13,686 nucleotides of DNA from Candidatus Brockarchaeota archaeon (GTDB taxonomy: Archaea > Thermoproteota > EX4484-205 > DTQO01). The position numbers were made by a program, and so were the translations under genes. Below the pieces are notes generated by a model, which saw only the letters and a list, made by a program, of their open reading frames with translations, searched no databases and was not told where the DNA came from. The stretch is taken from contig JAFNJA010000036.1 of the NCBI GenBank assembly GCA_017601265.1, positions 2,007-15,692 of the forward strand. The letters run 5' to 3'. The number at the start of each line of letters is the position of its first letter. Position 1 is the stretch's first letter. Below are positions 7,028-13,505 of this stretch, one piece after another.

Positions 7028-7360
7028 TCAAGAGGACGTGCCGGAAACCTTCTTGAACGTTATCTTCGAATCCTCGAAGACGAGATCGATGATGTCGTTT
7101 ATCTGAGGCTGGCCGAGGCTCGAGTACTCCTTGCTGGTCAAAAACAGGATCATCCTGGGCTGGCCAGGTTTTGGCATAAGGCCAACCTGCTGCAAACCGG
7201 TTACCAGCCCCTGCACCACGTTTTGGGCCACGGAAAGGTCGTCTTGGGAAGCGCCCGGCGCCGATATGACCCTCGGGGTGGTGGAGACGAGGTCCACCCT
7301 GATCCCGGTTTCGCCGTCAACCTCCGTGCTCGCAAGCGAATTTACCTTCACCCTTACCAT
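7028..7360 (-). CDS. Small conserved archaeal protein, possibly arcadin-1-like
   Basis: The 110-residue protein has no membrane segment or signal peptide. It appears mostly beta-stranded, starting MVRVKVNSLASTEVDGETGIR and including VDLVSTTPRVI, a middle helix (AQNVVQGLVTGLQQVG), then RMILFLTSKEYSSLGQ and INDIIDLVFEDSKITFKKV. This layout, with an N-terminal strand pair, the LxLTxxEYxxLG motif and a final strand after a D-x-I-x-x-x-F/V stretch, reminds me of arcadin-1. Arcadin-1 is a small protein encoded with crenactin, the archaeal actin, in some Thermoproteota. The match is from memory and is tentative. The ATG at 7360 lies about 34 bp from an ATTTTAAT box. It is a single gene, convergent with the CdvA-like gene with a two-base gap. 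No crenactin gene is in this window. The safe reading is a conserved hypothetical protein. Confidence 0.5.
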   Translation of the reverse strand: MVRVKVNSLASTEVDGETGIRVDLVSTTPRVISAPGASQDDLSVAQNVVQGLVTGLQQVGLMPKPGQPRMILFLTSKEYSSLGQPQINDIIDLVFEDSKITFKKVSGTSS

Positions 7361-7389
7361 TCGGATGCCCGTGGGCGGTTGCGCGGACG

Positions 7390-7398
7390 AATTAAAAT
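7390..7398 (-). promoter_or_regulatory. TATA-like promoter of the small arcadin-like gene
   Basis: On the minus strand the box reads ATTTTAATT, about 34 bp before the ATG at 7360. The predicted transcript start is near 7368, giving a leader of about 8 nt. Confidence 0.6.
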
Positions 7399-7453
7399 GG
7401 CTTCCTGTGCCCTCCTGAGCCTCCAGGAACGGATTTGAAAGCTTCGCGAGGAA

Positions 7454-7462
7454 GAATTTATA
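7454..7462 (+). promoter_or_regulatory. TATA-like promoter 180 bp upstream of mutS2
   Basis: GAATTTATA follows a purine-rich stretch (GAGGAAGA) that resembles a BRE. Its predicted start is near 7484, at the 5' edge of a structured GC-rich segment. It is too far from the mutS2 start (180 bp) to fit the short-leader pattern of the other genes. Confidence 0.55.
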
Positions 7463-7483
7463 GCTCCCCTGAGCCGCGCGCTA

Positions 7484-7637
7484 GGCGCGATAGGGGCCTG
7501 AATGCCTGCGCAGCGGTAGGACGAGGGGAAACCGGAAACCCCGGGCGAGGCAGCCGGCGACGCCGAACCGCCCGCTCCGCGTTCGCCATCGGCAGGAACG
7601 GGGCTTTAGGCGGCATTCGTTTCCGCGGGACGGCTCG
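7484..7637 (+). ncRNA. Candidate structured RNA (independent ncRNA or long mutS2 leader)
   Basis: This segment lies between a good TATA box and the mutS2 ATG. Its ends pair: GAATGCC (7500-7506) with GGCATTC (7612-7618), extended outward by CGCG (7486-7489) with CGCG (7624-7627) across small internal loops. Inside are several hairpins. GGGG/CCCC pairs at 7525-7542. CGGC-GAC-GCCG at 7555-7565 lies within GGGC/GCCC. CGTTC at 7580-7584 pairs with GAACG at 7596-7600 around GCC-ATC-GGC. High GC and nested pairing fit a structured RNA in a thermophile. The frame of mutS2 stays open back to 7494, but with no ATG, GTG or TTG and an Arg-rich translation, so coding is unlikely. It lacks tRNA T-loop, RNase P, SRP and 5S signatures, so the class is unknown. 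Confidence 0.4.
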
Positions 7638-9788
7638 ATGTCCTTGGGCAAGTTGAACTCGATTCCCGGAGTCGGGACGAAGACCGCCGCCAAGCTCGTC
7701 GAATACTTCGGCTCCGAGGAAGAAGCCCTCGAGGCCGTCGAGAACCTCGACTACCACTCCTTGGCATCGAGCGGAATCGGCACTCGACCGGCTCTCAACA
7801 TAGTGCTCGCGTTCTACTCCCAAAAGCTCGGCGTTTCTCCTGACGACGTCTTGAGGACGCAGGAAGCCAAGGCGCTCTACTCGGAGGCGCTGGAAACCTT
7901 CAAGTCGAAAGTCTCCAACCCGTTGTCGCGCGAAAGGTTCGACCTCTTTTACCCCCTGCCTTGCGCGAAGCTCGACGCGATCCTGGACAGGATCGAGCTG
8001 TCCAGGCAGGCCGTTCAGCTCGTCAAGGGGTTGGGCGAGCCTGTCCTGTCCGAAGCGGACGAGGCCCTCGCCTCGGTACACCCGGTGCCAAGGTCGATAA
8101 AGCCGAGGGTTGACAGGACGGTCATAGTCGAGTCCGAAGACGATTACGGCCGGTTGAAGGAGATGGGCGTCGACGGCTTTTGCCGCCTCGAGCTGCTGGA
8201 GGGCGGGGAATCGCTCCGCGACCACCTCGAGTCCGAGGAGCACGTCGTGCTCGTGCTGAAGCGCAGCATCTACGACCTCGAAGCCGAGGCAGAGTTCGTG
8301 GAAGTGTTCCACGGTGCCCCTTCCCTGAACGAGCTCGTGCCCGAACTCGTCACCCAGGTCTTCACTCAAAACGCCAAGACCGTCCTGGCTTTGGACGCGC
8401 TTGCGAAGTGCCTGGGCAAGTTTCCGGACGTCCCGGCGGTCAACAGGATCAGGTCCAGGATCGACGCCGACGCTCTGGGGCGAATCCTCGAAGCCTTGAA
8501 TGAGCTTGGAACCGACCCGGGCAGCGAGCGAGGAAAGGAAGCTGCGAGGATCGAGAGGGCCTTGGGCAAGGTGGGGAACGCCATCCGGGAATCCGAAACC
8601 GAGGTCAACGCGGAAGTGGAGCGGTACCTGAGCACGTACGAGGCGAGGGTAAGCGGCGAGACCATCGCCGAGCTCCTGAGGGAAGCTTCCGCCAAAAGCG
8701 TCTCTCCGGAAAGGCTGATGGCGGTGATACCTGGAGAGGTGCTAGAAAGGATAAGGGGCATGGTCCGCCAAGCCGAGCGCTCGCTGAAGGAGCGCCTTTC
8801 TTTGGACGCGGCGGAGGCCGAGTGGCTGGAAGGAATCTTCCCCGATTCCGTCTCCCTGCCTATAGAGGTCTCGGAGGAGGCCGCCGACAGGCTGAGGATG
8901 AACCTCTCCAAGAAGCTGACTTGGTTGAGGTTCAAGATCCTCTCCGACGCCGCGAAGAAGCTCGCTCCGCTTGTAGGCGCATTCAGGGAAGCCGTCTCGT
9001 CCGCCTTCGAGCTTGACGCCCTACTCGCCATAGGCAAGGTAGGGTCAAGCAAGGGGTTCGCGATCCCGAAGATAGAGCCTGAGGCGGGGGTTTGGTTCAA
9101 GGACGCGGCGAACACCCGCCTTTCGTCTTCCGGATCCGCCTCTTCCATCCAGGCAGTCACCTACGGCATCGGCTCAGGCTCCAAGCTCGTGGGCGGGGCG
9201 GGCGAAAGGGTCGTCCTCCTTACCGGCGCGAACAGCGGGGGGAAGACGATGCTCCTGTCTACCGTGGCGCAAGTAGCCATGCTGGCCCAATCCGGGCTTC
9301 CGGTGCAGGCTGCCGAAGCGGGCGTTTACCCGTTCGACCAGATATTCTTCTTCTCGAGGCCGGCGGGCATCAAGGACGCCGGAGCTTTCGAGTCGGCTTT
9401 GAGGGCCCTCGTCGAAGTGGCTTCGACGGGAAGATCGAAACTCGTCCTCGTGGACGAGTTCGAAGCGGCGACCGAGCCCGGAGCGGCGGCGAAGGTCCTG
9501 GCGTCCGTGATCGAGATGTTTGCCGAGCAAGAGAAAAGCTTGGTCGTAGTCGTAACCCACCTCGCGCAGCAACTTCTGGCAAGCGTCTCTGTGCCTTTGA
9601 GGGTGGACGGAATCGAAGCTAGGGGGTTGGACGCGAACTACAACCTGGTAGTCGACAGGTCGCCCAAGATCAACTACCTGGCGAGGAGCACCCCCGAACT
9701 GATCGTCGAGAGGCTCCTGCGCAAGTCGAAAGATCCGGCCAGAAGGGTGTACGAGAAGATCCTCGAGAAGGTCAGGTCGGGCAGGTAG
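7638..9788 (+). CDS. MutS2-like DNA-structure ATPase with N-terminal helix-hairpin-helix motifs, no Smr domain
   Basis: The 716-residue protein opens with helix-hairpin-helix DNA-binding motifs: LNSIPGVGTKTAAKLVEYFG at about 6-25 and a second at about 42-58, SLASSGIGTRPALNIVL. A long helical middle section (about 290-480) resembles the MutS lever/clamp. The C-terminal ABC-type ATPase has Walker A TGANSGGKT (529-537), then Walker B LVLVDEFEAA with D606/E607 and the switch histidine in VVVVTHLAQQ. The mismatch-recognition domain of MutS1 (with its FxE motif) is not visible. The Smr nuclease domain that ends bacterial MutS2 is absent; the protein stops about 110 residues after Walker B. The family binds branched or recombination DNA and is not a mismatch-repair enzyme in the strict sense. 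The ABC signature region (GAFESALRALVE) is unlike the usual S-T motif. The ATG at 7638 is the first possible start in its frame. It is tail to tail with the V4R gene (10-bp gap). Confidence 0.85.
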   Translation: MSLGKLNSIPGVGTKTAAKLVEYFGSEEEALEAVENLDYHSLASSGIGTRPALNIVLAFYSQKLGVSPDDVLRTQEAKALYSEALETFKSKVSNPLSRERFDLFYPLPCAKLDAILDRIELSRQAVQLVKGLGEPVLSEADEALASVHPVPRSIKPRVDRTVIVESEDDYGRLKEMGVDGFCRLELLEGGESLRDHLESEEHVVLVLKRSIYDLEAEAEFVEVFHGAPSLNELVPELVTQVFTQNAKTVLALDALAKCLGKFPDVPAVNRIRSRIDADALGRILEALNELGTDPGSERGKEAARIERALGKVGNAIRESETEVNAEVERYLSTYEARVSGETIAELLREASAKSVSPERLMAVIPGEVLERIRGMVRQAERSLKERLSLDAAEAEWLEGIFPDSVSLPIEVSEEAADRLRMNLSKKLTWLRFKILSDAAKKLAPLVGAFREAVSSAFELDALLAIGKVGSSKGFAIPKIEPEAGVWFKDAANTRLSSSGSASSIQAVTYGIGSGSKLVGGAGERVVLLTGANSGGKTMLLSTVAQVAMLAQSGLPVQAAEAGVYPFDQIFFFSRPAGIKDAGAFESALRALVEVASTGRSKLVLVDEFEAATEPGAAAKVLASVIEMFAEQEKSLVVVVTHLAQQLLASVSVPLRVDGIEARGLDANYNLVVDRSPKINYLARSTPELIVERLLRKSKDPARRVYEKILEKVRSGR

Positions 9789-9798
9789 GGCTTCGGGG

Positions 9799-10344
9799 TC
9801 ACGTGATCACCGACCTCAGCCAGCTCTCCCTCCCTTTCTCGATCACCAGCTCGCAGAACGGGCTCCCTTTCCTCACGCACGAGCTCTCGGAGCAACTGAC
9901 CGCGCCCGAGCCCCGGATCTTTTTCAAGAAGCCCTCCACGTAGCCCCTGTAAAGTTGGCACGCTCCGCCGGTTGGGTCGATTCGCAGGAGCGGGGAGTCC
10001 TCGATCCTCAAAGTGCCATCGATTCCGCCGAACCTCCTGCCGCAATACGTTATTTTGCCCCAACCCGCCGATCGGGCTTCGCCGAGGAGGAATTTTACTA
10101 TCCTCGCCCTCTTGGTTTTCATCTTGGCGATGAGCAGCGAAGCCATGCCCTCCCCGGCTTCCTCTCCCAGCTCGTGCCAAAATTCGAGGCTTCCGGCTCC
10201 TGCCGCCTTGCTGGCAGCTTCCATGATCTTCGCGAGAGTCCGCGCCCTCACGAGCACGGCGTCATCGAGAAGGTCGGCCAATTTCAACGCCCCGTTTCCC
10301 TCGGCGCCTTTGCCCTTGCCCCTCAGCCTGATCGCCGCGATCAT
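9799..10344 (-). CDS. V4R-domain protein (4-vinyl-reductase-like small-molecule-binding domain)
   Basis: The 181-residue protein ends in a V4R domain. CQLYRGYVEGFLKKI (129-143) is followed by a Cys-rich turn, VSCSESSCVRKGSPFCELVI (149-168), with C151, C156 and C164. This is the typical YxxGFL...V..ExxCxxxGxxxCxFxI pattern. V4R domains bind small ligands and occur in bacteriochlorophyll enzymes, hydrocarbon-responsive regulators and many archaeal proteins of unknown role. Residues 1 to about 90 are the mixed alpha/beta N-terminal part of the fold (LADLLDDAVLVRARTLAKIM, then FWHELGEEAGEGMASLL). There is no DNA-binding, kinase or GGDEF partner domain, so it is a stand-alone sensor- or carrier-type protein. 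The start at 10344 is about 32 bp from a CATATTAT box. It is divergent from lhr and convergent with mutS2. Its ligand and partner are unknown. Confidence 0.82.
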   Translation of the reverse strand: MIAAIRLRGKGKGAEGNGALKLADLLDDAVLVRARTLAKIMEAASKAAGAGSLEFWHELGEEAGEGMASLLIAKMKTKRARIVKFLLGEARSAGWGKITYCGRRFGGIDGTLRIEDSPLLRIDPTGGACQLYRGYVEGFLKKIRGSGAVSCSESSCVRKGSPFCELVIEKGRESWLRSVIT

Positions 10345-10372
10345 CTTCGCGTCGTGGAAAGCAACGGGGTGG

Positions 10373-10380
10373 ATAATATG
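10373..10380 (-). promoter_or_regulatory. TATA-like promoter of the V4R gene
   Basis: On the minus strand the box reads CATATTAT, about 32 bp before the ATG at 10344, predicting a leader of about 7 nt. Confidence 0.6.
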
Positions 10381-10408
10381 CCGCGCGTTATGGAAAATTC
10401 AAATCAAG

Positions 10409-10472
10409 GAACGCTTCTCCAAGGGCGGGGCCCCGCGGCTGCGCCGAAATAAAAGGGCCGAATCAAGCGTTC
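10409..10472. repeat. 8-bp inverted repeat with GC-rich palindromic core between V4R and lhr
   Basis: GAACGCTT (10409-10416) and AAGCGTTC (10465-10472) are perfectly complementary and enclose 48 bases. Inside is a 12-bp palindrome, GCGGGGCCCCGC (10425-10436), and GGGCC at 10455-10459, which could pair with the same GGCCC. The unit lies in the 225-bp divergent region, upstream of the lhr TATA box. It could be a binding site shared by both promoters or a small structured RNA. It resembles a tRNA acceptor stem in size, but no T-loop or D-loop is present. Confidence 0.45.
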
Positions 10473-10530
10473 TAGAGTGGTGCCCGCGCCCCGATTCCGG
10501 GAAGTCCAGGCGCCGCCAAGTTGCCGGCAC

Positions 10531-10540
10531 TGCTTAAAAA
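10531..10540 (+). promoter_or_regulatory. TATA-like promoter of lhr
   Basis: TGCTTAAAAA is centred about 34 bp before TTG 10570, predicting a start near 10562. This places the upstream GTG codons at 10477 and 10480 before the promoter, so they are unlikely to be used. Confidence 0.6.
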
Positions 10541-10569
10541 CAGGCGCGCTTATCCTTGGCCGAGTCCGC

Positions 10570-13440
10570 TTGGACGAGGCCGAGGTTCGGGGAATGCTCG
10601 TGGGGCCGGTCAGGGCCGCCCTAGCGGAGGCCGGGCTCGTCCCCCTGACCGATCCGCAGAAGAGCGCGATCCCCGAGGTGTTGAAGGGCTCGAACGTCCT
10701 GCTCGTGGCCCCGACGGGCACGGGAAAGACCGAGGCTGCCCTGCTCCCAATATTCAGCAGGCTGCTCGAGGAGAAATCGGCTTCCAGGCCGGGGATCAAG
10801 GTCGTCTACATAACGCCGCTCCGCTCCCTGAACAGGGACCTTTTGGACAGGCTTTCGTGGTGGGGTTCGAAGCTCGACATCAAGGTCGCCGTCAGGCACG
10901 GCGACACGGACCGGAGGGAGCGCTCGGCCCAAGCCGCGTCCCCCCCGGACCTAGTAGTCACGACTCCCGAAACCCTCCAAATAATCTTGACGGGAAGGTT
11001 GCTCAGGCAGGCCCTGAGGTCCGTGAAATGGGTCGTGATCGACGAGATCCACGAGTTGGCGTCGGACAAGAGGGGGAGCCAGCTGAGCGTCGGTTTGGAA
11101 AGGCTGAGGTTGCTGGCCTCTGGCGAGGTCCAGATAGTCGGGCTCTCCGCCACGGTTGGAAAGCCCGAGGAGTTGGCAAGGTACATGGTCGGAGAGGGCA
11201 GGAGCTTTTCGGTCGTTGAGGTGCCCGTTCCCCGCGAGATGAAGATCTCGGTCGATTTTCCCAAACCTTCGGGCGAGGACGCTTTGCTGGCGGAGAAGAT
11301 CGCCGCCCACCCTGAGGTGGCCGCCCGCGTGCGCAAGATCGTGGAACTGATGGCTGGGCACAAGGCCGTGCTCCTCTTCACGAACACGAGGGCGACGGCC
11401 GAAACCCTGGGAAACAAGTTCTTGGTGCTCGGACTCGACACTCCAGTCAAGGTCCACCACGGCTCGCTCGGCAAGGAAACCCGCGTGGCGGCGGAGTCGG
11501 GCCTCAAGAGCGGCGGGCTGAGGGGGGTCATATGCACCTCGAGCCTCGAATTAGGCATAGACGTCGGCCTCGTGGACCTCGTCGTCCAGTACGGTTCGCC
11601 CAGGGAGGCGGTGCGGCTCGTGCAGAGGGTGGGAAGGAGCGGCCACAAGATAGGTTGGACCGCTGAGGGCGTGGTCGTGGCGATCGATTCGGACGATTTC
11701 TTGGAATCGGCGGTAATAAGGTCGAGGGCGCTCTCGGGGATGCTCGAGCCCGTCCAGCCCCCGCCGAAGCCTTACGACGTCCTAGCACACCAGCTCGCCG
11801 GCCTGCTCTTGGAGAGGGGGAGGTGGGCTTACGAGGAAGCCCTCGAGGTCCTGCGAAGATCGGCCGCGTACGCCGACCTTGAGGAAGAGGAGTTCGAGGG
11901 AGTCCTCGAATTCCTCTCCTCGAAGCTGGTCCCTCCCGTGGTCAACGACCAGAGGGCGTCGAGGACGTTCACGCGCCCCAGGGGAGTGAGGCACCTATAC
12001 GAATACTACTTCAGCAACCTGTCCACCATACCGGAAGTAAAGCAGTACGCCGTCGTGAACGAGGCGACCTCCGAGATCGTGGGGACTTTGGACGAGGAGT
12101 TCGTGGCTGAGAAAGGGGTTGCCGGCATCAAGTTCGTGATGGCGGGCCGGGTCTGGACGCTCACGCAGGTCTACGAGGGAAAGGTTTTCGTCAAGCCCGC
12201 GGAGGACGCGATAGGCGCCGTCCCTTTCTGGGTGGGGGAGGAGATACCCGTTCCGTTCGAGGTTGCGCAGCAGGTTGGGGGGCTCAGGCTTTCCGCCTCT
12301 TCCCTCCTGAAAGAAGGAAGGAGCTTGAAGGAAACATCTGCGATTTTGGGCGAGAGGTTGGGCGTTTCCCCCGAAGCCCTCGAGATCGCGTTGTCGGAGC
12401 TGCACGAAACCGTGGCGGCGGGCCTCCCCGTGCCGAGCGACAGGCTGGTCACGGTGGAATCTTGGGGCGAGTTCGTGGTATTCCAGTGCTGCTTCGGAGA
12501 CAAGGTGAACAGGACGCTGGCGCGCCTGATAGGATCGCTGATGTCCGGCGAACTAGGCGCGACGATACAGGTCGACCACGATCCGTACAGGATAGTGGCG
12601 AAGTGCAGCATGCCGGCTGAAGCCGCCGCCAGCTACCTGACGAAGCTTGCGGGCGCCAAGGTGGAGCCGATCCTCAGGGCGGGGGTGGCCAACCTCGGCC
12701 TTTTCAGGCGGCGCCTCCTGCACGTCGCCAAGAGGTTCGGCGTGATAGCGAAGGACGCAGATCTTTCCTCCGCTTCGATCGCCCAAGCCGCAAAAGCGCT
12801 GGAAGGGACGATCGTGCACGAAGAAGCCGTCAAGGAACTGGTCCACGTCGACTACGACGTGGCCAAGACCGAGGAAGTTCTGGAAATGATCTCTTCGGGC
12901 AGCATCCGCGTGGAGGTCGTCGGCGAAAGGACCGAACCTACGCCCCTCGCGCGTCCAGCCCTTCTCGAAGTGGGTAGGAAGATCGACCTGATCTCTCCCG
13001 AGAAAGCCCAAAAAACGATATTGAACTTCGCCAAGGCGAGGCTCCTCAACGAGGAGCTCGTCCTGTTCTGCACGAGCTGCAGGAAATACGTGACACGTTC
13101 GCGGGTGAAAGACGTCCAAAAGCCGTTAAGGTGCTTGGAATGCGGGTCAAACTCGATAGGGATTTTGCCTTCCGAGGATGACGCGCGGACCGTAAGGTAC
13201 AGGCCGGGTTTGAGGCGATCGCGGGCGATGATGAACAAAGCCGCCAGGAGCTGCGCGCTCCTTTCGAAGTACGGCCAGGAGGCCGCGATGGCCCTGGCTG
13301 GCAGGGGCATAACCGTCAGGATGGCGGAGAAGATACTGGCCGAGAAGGACGAGGCCGGCCGAGACCTGGTAGCATTGATCGTCGAAGCGGAGAAGAGGAG
13401 CATGTCGAGGGCTTGGGTCGTCGGCAAGCGCGGAAAGTGA
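10570..13440 (+). CDS. lhr: Lhr-family superfamily-2 helicase with C-terminal four-cysteine motif
   Basis: The product is about 956 residues, a 3'-5' ATP-dependent nucleic-acid translocase of the large-helicase-related family implicated in DNA repair and RNA processing. Helicase motifs, in order: Q-motif region LTDPQKSAIP; Walker A APTGTGKT (47-54); motif Ia ITPLRSLNRD; DEIH box (158-161); motif III GLSATVGKP; motif IV VLLFTNTRAT; motif V SSLELGIDVG; and motif VI QRVGRSGHKIG (352-362). After the RecA pair come the Lhr winged-helix and beta-sheet regions. VARHELICASE-type variants are not seen. A four-Cys motif near the C-terminus, C834/C837 and C855/C858 (CTSC and CLEC), suggests a zinc knuckle as in one archaeal Lhr subgroup. 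I use TTG at 10570 because it follows the TATA box at 10531. The frame stays open to GTG 10477 (987 residues), and ATG 10594 is another candidate. alba follows after 65 bp with its own promoter. Confidence 0.93.
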   Translation: MDEAEVRGMLVGPVRAALAEAGLVPLTDPQKSAIPEVLKGSNVLLVAPTGTGKTEAALLPIFSRLLEEKSASRPGIKVVYITPLRSLNRDLLDRLSWWGSKLDIKVAVRHGDTDRRERSAQAASPPDLVVTTPETLQIILTGRLLRQALRSVKWVVIDEIHELASDKRGSQLSVGLERLRLLASGEVQIVGLSATVGKPEELARYMVGEGRSFSVVEVPVPREMKISVDFPKPSGEDALLAEKIAAHPEVAARVRKIVELMAGHKAVLLFTNTRATAETLGNKFLVLGLDTPVKVHHGSLGKETRVAAESGLKSGGLRGVICTSSLELGIDVGLVDLVVQYGSPREAVRLVQRVGRSGHKIGWTAEGVVVAIDSDDFLESAVIRSRALSGMLEPVQPPPKPYDVLAHQLAGLLLERGRWAYEEALEVLRRSAAYADLEEEEFEGVLEFLSSKLVPPVVNDQRASRTFTRPRGVRHLYEYYFSNLSTIPEVKQYAVVNEATSEIVGTLDEEFVAEKGVAGIKFVMAGRVWTLTQVYEGKVFVKPAEDAIGAVPFWVGEEIPVPFEVAQQVGGLRLSASSLLKEGRSLKETSAILGERLGVSPEALEIALSELHETVAAGLPVPSDRLVTVESWGEFVVFQCCFGDKVNRTLARLIGSLMSGELGATIQVDHDPYRIVAKCSMPAEAAASYLTKLAGAKVEPILRAGVANLGLFRRRLLHVAKRFGVIAKDADLSSASIAQAAKALEGTIVHEEAVKELVHVDYDVAKTEEVLEMISSGSIRVEVVGERTEPTPLARPALLEVGRKIDLISPEKAQKTILNFAKARLLNEELVLFCTSCRKYVTRSRVKDVQKPLRCLECGSNSIGILPSEDDARTVRYRPGLRRSRAMMNKAARSCALLSKYGQEAAMALAGRGITVRMAEKILAEKDEAGRDLVALIVEAEKRSMSRAWVVGKRGK

Positions 13441-13470
13441 ACCCCGAAACGCCTCGAACTCGCTGCAAAG

Positions 13471-13479
13471 GCTTTTAAC
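13471..13479 (+). promoter_or_regulatory. TATA-like promoter of alba
   Basis: GCTTTTAAC follows GCAAAG (a BRE-like purine stretch) and is centred about 30 bp before GTG 13506. This predicts an essentially leaderless alba mRNA, independent of lhr. Confidence 0.65.
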
Positions 13480-13505
13480 CGAGGGGATCTTGGATTCCAG
13501 GCAAG

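Noticed and set aside
7500..7618. 5S rRNA or RNase P RNA, suggested by the 119-base closed domain
   Set aside because: The 5S loop motif (GAACCCGGAAGTTAAGC) is absent on both strands, and the RNase P conserved elements such as ACAGAA are missing.
7458..8369. Open frame of 303 codons on the minus strand across the 5' part of mutS2
   Set aside because: It is a shadow of mutS2 codons, with no motif, no TATA box at a suitable distance, and it crosses the structured GC-rich segment.
10409..10472. Possible tRNA with an 8-bp acceptor-like stem
   Set aside because: No T-loop (GTTCRA), D-loop (A..GG..A) or anticodon arm could be placed, and the inner sequence folds mainly as a GC palindrome.
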